From: Fomes fomentarius
Lineage: Eukaryota > Basidiomycota > Agaricomycetes > Polyporales > Polyporaceae
NCBI GenBank assembly: GCA_022606135.1
Contig: JABYQN010000006.1
Span: forward strand, 372,001-436,000
Reading direction: 5' to 3'
DNA: 64,000 nt
Part shown: piece after piece, positions 11,625-23,411 of the stretch
Layout: the number at the start of each line of letters is the position of its first letter
Position numbering within the stretch: position 1 is the stretch's first letter
Made by a program: the position numbers and the translations under genes
The notes under the pieces: generated by a model
The model's database searches: none
Told to the model about the DNA's origin: nothing
The model's input: the letters and a program-made list of their open reading frames with translations, nothing else

Positions 11625-13622
11625 CTACTTTGCCCTTCTCGCCGCCTCGTACGCATCCCAGCCCACCTCTGCGATTCTGTCGACCTTGCCGAGGACCTCC
11701 TTCTCGAGTGCATTGAGGTAGGCCTCCATCGCGCCGACGAGGTGAGGCTGCCCAGCGGAGAGGATGCGGACGGCGAGAAGGCCGGCGTTCGTGCCGTTGT
11801 TTATCGCCACAGTCGCGACGGGGATGCCTCGCTAGACAGGCAAAAAAATCATAATTTGGGAGCATCAGATTTAATTCTTGCTGATAAAATTGACGGGAGA
11901 TAATGGGGACATACCGGCATCTGTACGATGCTATGGAGAGAGTCGACGCCATCGAGAGAGCTGCCCTTCACAGGGACGCCGACCACAGGCAAGGCGGTCA
12001 TGGCGGCGACCATCCCAGGGAGATGGGCTGCGCCTCCTGCGCCGGCGATGATCACCCTCAGCCCTCGTGCCGCGGCCGAGCGGGAATACTCCACCAGCCG
12101 GTCGGGCGTCCGGTGGGCGGAGACGATCGTCAGCTCGTACGGGATCTGGAAGTGGTTGAGGATGTCTGCGGCGGGGAGCATGACGGGCAGGTCCGAGTCC
12201 GAGCCCATGATCACGCCGACGAGAGGGTGCTGGTGCGAAAAGCCGCGTGCGGGGAAGAGGGGTGCGTGCAGATCGAGTTCGTGTGGGTCGTGCCCGCCCG
12301 GGAGGTGTGCGAGGAGAGGGCGGAGACGGGTGCTGAGCTCGGCGGCGGAGTCGGCGACGATGGTGACGTGACCCATCTTCCGGCCTTTGCGGCACTCCGC
12401 CTTGCCGTAGAGGTGCACTCGCGCACCAGGTACAGTAAGCGCGAATTGGGTGAATGAGGTTATGTCTGACATCGACGAGGAGGCGCCGAGGATGTTGAGC
12501 ATACATGCGGAGGGAACCTTCAGAGCGGTAGAGCCGAGTGGAAGAGAGAGGATGGCGCGAAGGTGGTTCTCGTATTGGGACGTCTCGCATGCTTCGATTG
12601 TGTAGTGCCCCGAGTTGTGCGGTCTCGGAGCAATCTCGTTGAGATACACCGAGCCTGTAAATCAAATGAGCCGCGATGCCACACAGTCACGGATGCAAGA
12701 ACGCACCATCTGCCATCAGGAACATCTCCACACCGAAGACACCTGCGCCTGTGAGCGTCTTTACCGCGCTCTCTGCGACAGTGCGAGCGCGTTGTGCGAT
12801 CAAAGGGTCGCGGCTACGCAAGGGAGCGAAAACCAGGTGGCACACGTTCTCCTTGTGCACTGTCTCCACGACGGGGTACGATACTACCTCTCCAGATCGC
12901 GAGCGGACGACCATGACTGCGATCTCCTTCACGAAAGGCACCCACTTCTCCGCGTACAGCGGTCGGTTACCGAGAGCTGTGATAGCGTCTTGGACACGAG
13001 CCAGGTCGCGGAGGACGAAGTTACCCCGCCCGTCGTATGCAAGTGTACGACTCTTCAGCATGAGAGGAAGACCGAGCGTGATGGTAGCAGTAGTGATGGA
13101 CTCCAGGGTAGAGTCGACAGGCAAGAAGTCGGACACAGGGCATCCAGCAGCGCGAAGATGTTGCTTCTGGACGAACTTGTCCTGGATGGTCTTGATGGTG
13201 AACGGACTGGGGTGGACGCCGAGCGGGAGCTTGCTCTCGATCTCCTCGAGGACGCCAACCTGGACATGCTCGATCTCGACCGTGAGCACGTCGACCTTGG
13301 CGGACAGCTCGCGGATCTTGTCGGGGTCGGCGAAGGAGCCGTCGATGTGGGCGAGTTGCGGTGCGCGGGGTGCGACGAGCTGCTTGGCGGGACCGTTGTC
13401 TCCGACGTCGAGCACGACCACGTCGATGTTGAGCAGCGAGGCGGAGGCTGCCAGCATGCGGCCGAGCTGGCCGCCGCCTGGGATACGGATGGATGGGGTG
13501 AACGTTGGACTCGGTAGCTACGAGCCGAATTCTGCGAGGAGACGCAGATGTCAGTCTCGAGGCTGAAGATGCAACGGCGACGGTGACCCACTCTCACCTA
13601 GAATCCCGACAACCTTGTCCAT
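11625..13622 (-). CDS. ADE2: phosphoribosylaminoimidazole carboxylase (AIR carboxylase, PurK-PurE fusion)
   Basis: Minus-strand gene with exons 13622-13598, 13477-12707, 12654-11915 and 11831-11625, 580 aa, the usual length for fungal Ade2. The first exon encodes MDKVVGIL and splices to [10 protein letters not shown], the N-terminal glycine-rich motif of the PurK ATP-grasp fold. Further PurK features are [20 protein letters not shown] and the acidic ending [15 protein letters not shown]. The C-terminal PurE domain has [34 protein letters not shown], and then [16 protein letters not shown] across the last intron. It carries out the AIR to CAIR step of de novo purine synthesis in the cytosol. 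In yeasts its loss gives the red ade2 phenotype. A gap of 205 bp separates its start from that of RSA3, so the two probably share a bidirectional promoter. Confidence 0.97.
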
Positions 13623-13827
13623 GATGGCTGGCGAGATCTTGTCTGAGACGAGTCGCTCGAGGACCGAGGTCAATTATCAGAGGCGAGATGATCGTCAAAG
13701 ACAAAATCACAGGCGCCGGTCGGCAAACTTTTTGCTTCTGGACGGCGCGCAATGCATCCTTGCTCACTCTCACTGTTCACGACGACGTCGCGCTCATCGC
13801 CGCACACGCCCTTGCTACTCCTAGCCC
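13623..13827. promoter_or_regulatory. bidirectional promoter between ADE2 and RSA3
   Basis: The two start codons diverge across 205 bp, so both promoters and 5' leaders must lie here. No TATA box is evident, as is common for housekeeping genes. Confidence 0.55.
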
Positions 13828-14477
13828 ATGGCGCCGCCGCCCGCGAAACCCGCTGCAGCTAGGAAACGCACGAGAAAACGCAAGCGGCGCGCAGCTTCCT
13901 CGTCCTCCGACTCGTCTTCCTCCGATGATTCCTCTTCCGACTCCGAGTCCCCCAGCCAGGCCGTCGTCCGCGTCCCGGTGAAGACTGCCAAGAAGCCCCA
14001 GCCTCAGCCGGAACCCAGCGAGGAGCCATCGTCGTCTTCTTCCTCTGAGTCGGATTCGGACGTCGAGCCTACCAGACAGCCCTCCCCTAAGGCCGAGGCA
14101 TCTCGGAAACCCGCAAGACGTACGCCCTCACCGACCCCTCCGCCATCTTCCATACCCCCATTCTTGCCCACAAATGACGCGCGCGACGAGGAGAGAGTAC
14201 TGAAGGAGCGGTTCCGGAAGTTCTGGATGGCGTCTGTGGCTGATGCGTTCAAGGACGATCTGGAGGAGATACGAAAAGTGTGTACCCTTTCCGTTCGCCT
14301 TTCATGGCTTGCTGCATCTCACCATACGGCGTACGCAAGGAGCCAAATATGACCACTTCTCGTCTGGCCATGCTCATTGACTCGTTGGCTGCGGGAGGGG
14401 AGGTCATCACATCGTCTCGAGTAGGTCCCGATACGACTGCTACGGAGATGGACATCGTGCTTGATCACAATCCATGA
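13828..14477 (+). CDS. RSA3: ribosome assembly protein 3 (60S biogenesis)
   Basis: Two exons, 13828-14277 and 14340-14477, separated by a 62-nt intron (GTGTGT..AAG), 195 aa. The N-terminal 110 residues are low complexity: a basic KRTRKRKRR run that could serve as a nuclear or nucleolar signal, then long Ser/Asp/Glu tracts. The C-terminal part (residues ~125-170) matches the RSA3 domain: ERFRKFWMASVADAFKDDLEEIRK before the intron, and EPNMTTSRLAMLIDSLAAGG after it. RSA3 acts with the Dbp6 complex in early assembly of the large ribosomal subunit in the nucleolus. Splicing is needed, because the conserved domain is split exactly at the intron. Head-to-head with ADE2. Confidence 0.85.
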
Positions 14478-17375
14478 CCTCATCACGAAGCTACTTGACC
14501 CGTGTGCCCATTTCGAATACAATCAATATGGACCATCTGAGTCGGACAGGTGCCAAGTGCCCTGGCCTGGTGCCTCCTTCGGCGCTAGAGCTGCCATTTT
14601 TGGACCACTCCATACCCCACCGCATCCTCGGCCTGACATCTGACTGTTCTCCACCACCACGACTACATGTGCTCAAATCTGCCTAACAGGCTGTAGCCAG
14701 TAGCACCCGTTACTGCGTTACATTCCCCAACATCACATGAACTGATAGATGCACATTTTACTCGTCCGCTGCGGCGATGAGCGACGCACCGCAGGTACAC
14801 GGGCAGCACAGTATAGCCGCAGCGGTTCCCAACCCACGGCTGATCTTACTTGCTCCCGAGATGAAGCCTTGACGTCCCCGTGAGCAATCAAACAGACGGT
14901 GACCGCAGACCGACTCACCTGAGATCACATAGAGGTAGCCCTTCCCGATTGCCTTCGGGACTGAGGCGAGGCTGGATCCGACGCTGTCGCAGTCGGAGGG
15001 TCAGTGCTGACTGTCGAGATGGCCACATACAGAAGCCCAGACTGACCTCATTGTGATCCGAGATGTCGTTATATGCGTACAGGGCACGAGGTTCGCGGTC
15101 TATCGTCTCTTTTGCGGGTGTACTGAGGTGGAATACTGCCAAGAGGGATCTACGTGCCAAGTGGGTGTGGTCAAGCGCAATGATTATGCAGGATGTCTCG
15201 CTTTTGTTTCTTTACCCCTGCGAGCCGCACAGCCCCGAGAGCACTAGTCTTTCCGGGATGCCATCAGCAACGGGGCTGTGTTTGTTACCGATATCAGCGA
15301 CGTCCTTGAAGCCATCAAGCAACCGCTATACGCTATATACATAGTATGCAGCCGTACGCACTTTCTTATCTCCTTGTCTCTTCCTCGAGCTAATCATAGT
15401 TCTCACAGTCCTTCCCTGCATCCGAATTTCGAAGAGTAAGTACTTGTATACCCGTAAAGCCGTCGTTACGTGATGATATAGATTGTCAGGCACGCGGTGA
15501 CACCTCAGCTTATAGATGAATGCGACGGGTAGACCCTGCTCGTCAACGGTAACAAGTGAGTAGACGGGCCCCCTTCAAACTTCACGGCTTCCACCCAATG
15601 ATGAATTTCTTCTCATACAAGGTAAGTAAGGTATAGGTCCTATCAAAGTCGTACATCGCCTTTGCGATCAATATCGTGGGGTCTCAACGTCCTATCATGA
15701 TCAGCTGCAGGCTCCTAGATGAATGCGGTACGTCGTCGGTATTCCATCACCAGTACTGTCCAAGAAGCAGATGGAGACCTTCTATCCCGACTTAATTACA
15801 CCAAGCACAGACGTCATCGAGATTGTTTCGCCACGGCAAAGCACGGGTCGCGTAACGGGAATACTTGGTTTGTAGCAGACTCCTTCGTCCTGGGAGAGAG
15901 GCCATATTGCACGACTCATCCCTTTCTGTGTTCTCCATCGGGCCGCTTTCACCCACTGCCAGGTGTTGCCATCATGTGAAGCTCTTGCCGCTGATGGATG
16001 CCGAGATACTCAACGCAGCATTAATCGCGGCACTCGGCCTTTAAAGTGCGAAGTTGAAGAAGTGTCGGTGTGCGGCCATCCCGATGATTCGGAGAGACGC
16101 CGCTGCTCTGGTCACCGCTGCGTCATTCGCCGCCACTTGCCCATACTCTACTCGACGATCCTCGGCGCTCGCGATGGCGACCCGGCCCGGCACGCTATCG
16201 TCGTGTTCAACGCCGCCGGAGGACTGAAGGCCAGAGATGCGAGAACGGCGGCGGCCACGCTGGCTCAATCGCAATATGACCCTGAACACTCTACTCTTCC
16301 TCGCCCGCTGGAGCTCTGCGTCATGCGGGTACTCGGGGATGTTTCGGGGCGGAGATGGACCCCAGCGTCAGGCAGCAGTCTTCCCCTGCGAGCGCCGTCC
16401 GGACCCGCGTTCTCGTTGGCGGCGTCTGGCGGAAAGTGCATTCCGAGCCCTCGGCGATGGTGGGGAGCAACCGCTCAAGCGTTCACTGTGCGCTTGCTTG
16501 TCGGGCGTTCTGACGTTGGGATTCGCTGCGAGCGCTTACAGTATGATTCAGTTGATATCTCAAGAGTCCGTGCTGAAAATTTCGGGTGGGCAGAGCTTGG
16601 AAGATCGCACATCGCGGGCGCCGACTCGGGAACTTTTTCAGTGCGCCGCGCAGTCAGGAATGGTTCATGGTACTTCGGTGTTCCTCGCGCTTGAGGTCTG
16701 CACAGCCAAATCTGCTTGAGATCTGCGTCGGCACGATCGCGCACAGTTGTCGTCCCCCAGTGGCTGTGATGGCTATCCTTCGTCCTCACTCATCGTGGTT
16801 TGCTCGTCTTACCGACTTGTTTGAACACAGCCGAGGCGGTAGGCCGACTGGATCCTTCCGAGGTTCAACGCTGCGCGACCGCTGGACAGCAAGTTGGAGC
16901 GAAAACCTGCGATGATCCGCCTCAAGCCAAATATGTTTGCCACCATCGACTTGTGGGGTTCTTCGCCTGCCAATCCTTGGCCACAGACATGGCACTCGCA
17001 CCCACGCAGATCACCCATTATCAGAATGATTGCGGCGGCGCTGATGCATCGTGCCAGGTCCTTAGGTCTTGTACGGGACTGAGGGCCTCGACCAAGCGCT
17101 ACCGTAAACGTTCCGGCGCAGAGAGCTCCATCGGGCAGGCCAGACGCTGTCTGCGAACTCAATCTTCTCGAACCGCCGTCGCCGTGCGCGTGCTGCACCC
17201 ATGAATGGTCTCCGCCACCCCGTCGTTCGCCCTCAACTTTTCTAAGCCGAGCCTAACTGACCGGGTCCAAATCTCGGCAGCCGTGCGCGCGCCGCCTACC
17301 ACGCGCGAACAATGAACCCGAAAAAGTCAGTCCACCTGTGAGATATGCGCTGCCATGCGAACAGCCTGGCCACTG
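14478..17375. other. gene-poor region, no supported gene
   Basis: About 2.9 kb. GC-rich overlapping ORFs at 15963-16719 on both strands look like frame shadows. A 30-codon open run near 15247-15345 (FRDAISNGAVFVTDISDVLEA) reads like protein and is followed by intron-like GTAAGT..TAG signals, so a decayed or missed multi-exon gene is possible near 15.0-15.8 kb, but I cannot assemble one. Confidence 0.4.
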
Positions 17376-17381
17376 TATAAA
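17376..17381 (+). promoter_or_regulatory. TATA box of the first DUF6534 gene
   Basis: TATAAA in the context cactgTATAAAcag, about 165 bases upstream of the ATG at 17540, followed by a pyrimidine-rich leader typical of fungal promoters. Confidence 0.5.
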
Positions 17382-17539
17382 CAGTTCCTCCTCTGCGATC
17401 TCAGGACCAGGTGCTCGCTTAGCTCCCTCCACCCCCGCCCGCTCTCTTCCATTCCCTCCACCCAGCCTTTCTTTTGCGCCACGCCCTTGCCCTGTATTGT
17501 ACACCTCCAAAACTTGGATAGCTCTCGCAACCGGACACC

Positions 17540-19836
17540 ATGCCCATCTCCGCTGAGAACTTCTTTGGAGGCCTCCTCGTTGAGATTTTCGTCGCCTGTA
17601 TGTGAGTGTCTTTTTCCTACCTCCCAGCTTTGACTTCGCAATTGAGACGATCCACGCATAGGCTATATGGTATAACTACTCTTCAGACCTTCCTCTACTA
17701 CCAGAAGTACCGGAACGACACCGCATTCTTGAAGCTCTTCGTGCGTTTGCACCTTGCCGTCTCCTTCATCGTACAAACCGTCGCTGATCGTCCGTCGTCG
17801 AGGTTAGGTAGCCGCAGTATGGTACGTCCAACTCTGTTTTGTGCAAAACATATGCACTCACTCTGATTTTTTCCAGGGTTCTGGAGACGATCCATACGGT
17901 TTTTTGCGTCCAGGTCGTGTACGCCTACACTGTCCAGCAATTTGGAGAGTTTACCTACTTCAAGACGATCAATTGGTACGTCTACCAGTTAGTTGCACTT
18001 CGTTCCGCGATCTTCTTACTCATCATCCTCTGAAGGGGCGTCGGTGTAAGTCGTGGATGCCTTAGTCCCTTGCGCCCTGTGGCTGATGAATTATTTGCCT
18101 TGTCGTGTGCAGGTCACTGTCCTTACAGAAGTGCGTGCTCATAGGATTGGTGCTCCCTAATGTGATCGCAGGGTTAACCGTCCGTTGTCTTCACAGGTCG
18201 TTCTCTCAACGCTCGTTCAAGCGTAAGCTTCGCCGTCAATATTATGATCTTCATCTGTAGCTCATAGCGATCTAGCTTCTACGTCCGCCGGGTTTGGATC
18301 AGTCAGTCGTCATCTCCCTTCGCACCTTCGGGTTCTGCGAGCTGACAGAGGTCGACCAGTGAGCGACAAATCGAAGATCCTGACGGCAGCGATCGTACGT
18401 CCTCCATCATCCGGCCGCCCAAGGTTTCACATGTTCACATCTCCCGCAGGCCTTCTTCACGGTGTGCAGAGCGGGCTTCGGCATTGCCTCGACTATTCTG
18501 AGGTTCGTCGCTCTCTTCTGTTGGCCGTCGTCGGCCTCCGACCGACCGTGGCTAATTATACGTGTGAAAGCTACCGGTATCCCAACTGGCTTGAGTTCCG
18601 GGCGCACAATTCATCCTTGGTACGTTCCGCTCGTCTCCCTATGCCGTCGCCTGGTCTGAGACGCCTTGACCTGCTCTCTAGGTGACGGTCAGCGGGGGAC
18701 TGGGTGCTGCCGCGCTCGTGGACGTCCTCGTAGCACTCACACTGTCTTTTTACCTCACGCGCGGGCGTAGCAACTGGCAGAAGTACGTCCTCTTCTTCTT
18801 CTTCTTCTTCTCGGGAAGAACCGGTCTGCGTCGAGACTTCGTATTGATGAATGTGTCCTGACGTACAGGGAAGCGAACGGCCGCATCAACCTCATCATGC
18901 TGTACGCCGTCAACACGGGCGCGATCACCGGGTGGGTGGCGATTGTTCGGTATACGCAACGCATGAGAGATGGCGGCTGACTTCGGGTGGCCTTGGTAAA
19001 TGCGACCATGCTTCTAGGACCGCATCTGTCCTTTCGGTCATTCTGGTGAGCGCCTTTTATCATCATGTCTGTGACTGTGGACGGGTGGGTGGATGCTGAT
19101 CTGTGCGCGTAGTATGCCACGCAGAAACAGAGCTTGGTGTTTCTTGGATTGGTCGAGATTCAGGGAAAGCGTGAGTGGCTAAGCCTGGTCGCTTGCAAGT
19201 TGCAGGGGAGGGATCTAACTGCCATCGTCCCACGTCGCACCGTGCCCCTTGTAGTCTATGCGAACTCGTTCCTTGGAAGGTACGGATAATGCCGGATGGG
19301 ACACAGATAGGGGTGCCTGACATCCACGCATTTTTTCATTCAGCTTGAACGCGCGCTCGCACATGAGGAACCTAAACACGAACCCGGCGCAGTACCCGTC
19401 GTTCGAGTCCTTCCAGAACACCGCCAACTCGAACAGCGGCTTCCGCTCTGTGCCTCCACCCCAAGCGGTGCGTCGTCCCTGTGCGTTCCTTGCCTTGCCT
19501 TGGTCCCTATCTCATCTCGAAATTGTCCCATTATGATCGACGCGGATCTGCCATGCATCTGTCGTCGTCGTCGTCGTCTTCGACTTCGTTGTCGGGGAAA
19601 CGTGCAGCCCAAGGTCGAGGTGTACAGCCAGACTGTGGTGACGAATGACATGGGCGTGCACGTGCGCGTGGATGGCGCTGAGGAAGACGTAAGTGGCCTG
19701 TTCATCTCCCTCTCCCTCTCGACGCCGGGGGCGGGGGTTACTATTTCTTTTACGCACCATTGCTGATTCGGCTTGTACCTGTCGGTCCCCATAGGAATAC
19801 GGACTGAACACGCTCAAGGGCGGGGAGCTGGTATAA
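17540..19836 (+). CDS. DUF6534-type seven-helix membrane protein, copy 1 (19 exons)
   Basis: Exons: 17540-17601, 17662-17740, 17808-17821, 17877-17975, 18036-18045, 18113-18130, 18197-18222, 18276-18301, 18360-18394, 18450-18502, 18571-18619, 18682-18782, 18869-18931, 19018-19045, 19113-19170, 19255-19279, 19344-19467, 19605-19688, 19795-19836. All join in phase to 331 aa. Exons 3, 5 and 6 are only 14, 10 and 18 nt. The product is a chain of hydrophobic helices with family signatures: YGITTLQTFLYYQKY near the start, VLETIHTVFCVQVVYAYTV, a basic YVRRVWIM loop, and a C-terminal LYANSFLGSLNARSHMR that ends the membrane part, followed by a hydrophilic tail. The family is greatly expanded in Agaricomycetes and resembles seven-helix receptors in layout; its function is unknown. 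The next gene is a tandem paralogue with the same exon plan. Confidence 0.87.
18788..18811. repeat. (TTC)n microsatellite in an intron
   Basis: Pure run of about seven TTC units inside the intron between exons 12 and 13 of the first DUF6534 gene. Confidence 0.8.
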
Positions 19837-19855
19837 GGGCGGGGAGCTGGTATGA
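19818..19855. repeat. 19-bp tandem duplication across the stop codon
   Basis: Two 19-bp units, gggcggggagctggtataa (19818-19836) and gggcggggagctggtatga (19837-19855), differing at one base. The first unit ends with the TAA stop of the upstream gene and the second with TGA. The unit is not a multiple of three, so the copy lies in the 3' UTR. Confidence 0.85.
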
Positions 19856-21068
19856 GGGCGGCCCACGCTGCGCTGAATTTAGAACTTGAACTTGGAAGGT
19901 GTATTTTGAGCGAACGGAGGCGGAAATGTATAGTATATCTGAGTAGTATCGATGGCGGGCGGCGCGCGGATGTGGCGGGGGAACTAATCGTACTAAGGCT
20001 AGTAATACTAATTAGCTACATAGAGATCGCGGACGAAACAATGCATGCTTTACCCTGACTTTGAAACTTCTTGTGAACAGATGGATGGATGCAAGGTGAG
20101 GGCGTCGACACTCGGAGTCAGCAGTTGCACTGGAGTGGTTTTATGCAATGGGATGCATCGCTCGCCGCCGAAGTTCGAACGAATGTCTGCGCTTGCAGTG
20201 AAGAAAGGCGTCTGCAGTGGTCGGGATTCGAACCCAGAAACAGGTATACCTAGACGCTCGTGGCTGGGACGGTACAGCCACTTTGAACGTTTGAACGTTT
20301 GACCGAGCTCGCCTGGTCACCATTTGACCGCGACGCTCTCGCAAGATGCGGCAGCTAGGGATCTCTGCCACAGCAAAACAATCAACACTTACGGACAGTT
20401 ACGGGTGAGCGTTAGAGTCATGGGAACGCCTTCGGAAAGTCCCAGGCCTGCCAAAATCCAATGGTTCTACCCGGTTTATTGAACATCGGGGTGTGATGCG
20501 CTCTGACGTTGGTATGCCCTTCCTTCACGCTGAGTATAGCCGCGGTCCATCATAATCACAGAATGCCTCATGTTGTTTGTTTCCAGATGCCACAACTGAG
20601 TTGACACATCCGTTCACCCCGCGATTGCGGGCGTTTCGAGAAGTGATCTAGTAACCAACCGTCATGTATCAACTTCCATAGATCGAGCGATTCAGATGCG
20701 CATCCGGTGCAGGGTGAGTCACCGACTCTGAAGCATGGATCTTGTCAAGTTCTCTCTCTATCACCCTACGGGACGGGTGGGGCACTCATGTATCTGTCGC
20801 CTTGTCTCGTTAGGTACCGCCATTTCCGACCCCGCAGCACGCGCTGCCTACCACCTCACGGCAGTGCAATCAGTCCAAGAGGTGTCGTGTGTGTGTGGGA
20901 AGGAGATTAACTCTGGACTCCCTCTACCGCAATATGTGGTGTGATACACTCAAGGTTTAGACAGAGCATCATGTTCAGCCGCACCTATAACCTACGAGAG
21001 GCATGCGGGGGCGGAGCCCTCACTTGTACCTCTCTCTCTTCGCTCTTTCGTCTTCCTGTCCATCAGCT
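19856..21068. other. intergenic region between the DUF6534 tandem pair
   Basis: About 1.2 kb without a supported gene. It holds the tRNA-like remnant near 20.2 kb listed separately and, just after it, a short direct repeat (gaacgttt repeated). Confidence 0.5.
20213..20290 (-). pseudogene. tRNA-like remnant (B-box containing)
   Basis: On the minus strand the sequence GGGTTCGAATCCC is an exact match to the RNA polymerase III B box and T-loop, and it is followed by CCACTGCA in the place of an acceptor 3' strand. Upstream at about the right distance AGTGG can pair with CCACT, but only about 5 of 7 acceptor pairs form, and I cannot fold a convincing anticodon stem. Either a decayed tRNA or a tRNA-derived element; chance is also possible. 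Confidence 0.3.
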
Positions 21069-23411
21069 ATGCCAATATCTACCGTCATTTCTTCACGGAA
21101 CCTAGAAGATCTCTTCTCGCAATGGTTGCCTCTGGACAAAACTCTGGGGGTGTACCTTCTTGGAACGTTCATCGGGCTTGTGTATGTTTTCTCTGCTCGC
21201 ACGCTTATCCGCTTCCCAATTGACGCTTTCATCTCCAACTGGTAGATTGTATGGTATCAGCCTTCACCAACTGTATCGATACTACCGCCTGTTTCCCTCT
21301 GATCCTCACTTCATTCGAATCTTGGTGCGTGGGCCGTGCATATCCTGGACATCCCTATGAACCAAACACTTTCTCCGCAGGTTTCTGTTGTGATGTAAGG
21401 GCTGGCATCTTTGGCACGACTCTGTGCCTGCCTGCTCTCAGTACTCACACCGTCGCAAGGCTTCTTGAGACAGTTCATACTATCATGACCATGCATTTTT
21501 GGTTCGTGTCTCCCTCGTCTTCACGGCCTAATGGGGGGCACTGCTTAATGGAAATCACAAAGCTACTACTATCTAGTTGCCAACTACCTGAACTTTGCGG
21601 TGTTGATTCAGGGTGTCTGGTATAGCTTTTTATGGCCTTCTCGGCGCTCTAGTCAAGGCTAACGCCTAATCCTTCAGGTCCATCAATGTGAGCAGTACAC
21701 CGACGGGTACGTTTTGGAGGTGCGGGTACGCTGACTGACGCGAATGCGCTAGGCGTTGCCAGTAGTTCTGGTGAGTTCTCTCCCCATACCTCTGATTGTT
21801 ATCCTCTCCTGACGCTGTCTCTCAGAGCTTGACCATGTTCACGTCGCAACTGTGAGGTTCCTGTATGATTGTAAACTAACTGATAGTAACAGTTTCGTAG
21901 GTTCTTTGCGACGCGTGTTTTCATGCGTCAGTGTGCCACCCAATTTATCTCAATGCTTTGCTGATGCCCCTGCTTAGTCGGACCCCGGTACCGCTTCGTC
22001 GTTGTCGTCGCGGTAAGCTCCGCTTTTCCCATGTCAAATGACCAGGATTGACTGCTCGTATAATACATCGTCAGATGCTGTTATGCCTCGGAGAAATTGG
22101 TGAGTCTACCATGAGTTCCCAGCTGGTCCATATTTGCGAATTAGTCTTTCGGTCAACTCAGGATTCTCGGTTGGTACGTCGCCATCTTGCTGTGCCAAGA
22201 GATCATTTGACGATAACCCTATGTATAGCTACCGCATACAAAGCGTAAGTAAACACTACTTTGGCTATTGGGACAGCGCACGACTGAGTTTCCCTGACAG
22301 CTTCACGGTTACCATGATTGTGCAGCTTGAAACATCTGCAGTTAGTTCCGAGCTTGTGTTTTATCATGAGGATATAACAATTGACCAAGTGTTTGTCGCG
22401 AACGACAGAGTCTCATAGCAACGGCCCTCGGCCTTGGTTTCGTTGCGGACGCTATGTTCACCGTTACACTCGCACATGTCGTACGCCGGAGTCGTGCTGA
22501 CATGCCACGGTGTGTGCCCTGTACCAAACTGAGTGTGGAGCTGAGAGAGTATTGAAAACGGTATCAAACAGATATTCGATCCTGGAGGCGGTACAGACAT
22601 ACATCGTCAACACAGGTGTGTGTACGAGGTCTTACTGTGTTGATATATCATGTCTGATGAGAATACATGTGCCGCTCAGGGTCCTTGCACTGGTACAGTG
22701 CTTCGCTCCGAACTTGAGTTGACCAAAGTGTCACTGAAGGGGGTGGTCTCGTCTCGCAGCATATTCAACCTGATTTCATTTATTTTCGTGCGTAGTGTCT
22801 GACCCCTCTCACGATGCACAGACTGAACTCACCGTCTCCGAAGGTTCTTGCAACAACCCACTCCCTCATCGATGGGCTCTTCAGCATCGTTACGGCGAGA
22901 CGTGAGCACCTTGGCAGCTGGGCCCAACACGTGATTCATGGCTAACTGACGTTCCGCAGTCTATGCGAACTCCTTGCTCGCAGTGTGAGTATCTTGCTAC
23001 TACTTGGGGACTCGGTGCGGAGATCGTGCTCACAGCATGTGCGAGGCGCCTACAGGCTAAATTCCCGCAACCTGCCCGGGACCAAGGGAATAGAGATATC
23101 TGAATGCGGAAGCTCGTACGGGCTCCATCTCATTGCCCGTGCGAACCGTCGCGCGGCCGCGGAAACCTGGAACGTGCCCCCGGTGAGGATATGGTCCCTA
23201 CTGGCCCTTTGTCCGAGATTTCTTCTTTTTGTCGGTGAGCGGGCTAACGCTTCCTGTTGCTCGCATGTGTGTGTGCGGTTGCTACGCTCGATAGGTTTCG
23301 GACTCGGAAGATCCCCCGGTGATCAACATCAATGTGACGACGGAGCAGGAAGGCTGGGCCAAGGAGGCTATGAGGGCGCGGGAGCTCAAGCGGAACGAAA
23401 GCCCTCTGTAG
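21069..23411 (+). CDS. DUF6534-type seven-helix membrane protein, copy 2 (22 exons)
   Basis: Exons: 21069-21181, 21246-21324, 21381-21394, 21460-21501, 21563-21619, 21678-21687, 21753-21770, 21826-21851, 21901-21926, 21978-22012, 22075-22099, 22162-22173, 22229-22244, 22301-22355, 22409-22509, 22572-22615, 22680-22692, 22760-22787, 22844-22901, 22960-22984, 23056-23182, 23295-23411; total 346 aa, all in phase. Family signatures: LYGISLHQLYRYYR, VSVVMLLETVHTIM, YYYLVANYLNFAVLIQG, FFATRVFM, VVNTG-type helix before a THSLIDGLF segment, and LYANSLLAVLNSRN. Most exon lengths equal those of copy 1 (79, 14, 10, 18, 26, 26, 35, 101, 28, 58 and 25 nt). Copy 2 has extra introns inside the counterparts of the 99-nt, 53-nt and 63-nt exons. 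Function unknown; a membrane protein of the same expanded basidiomycete family. Confidence 0.85.

Noticed and set aside
15963..16719. Overlapping plus-strand ORFs of 243 and 160 codons as a gene
   Set aside because: Several frames on both strands are open at once in a GC-rich stretch, starts are not convincing, and no motif is visible; this pattern is typical of chance ORFs.
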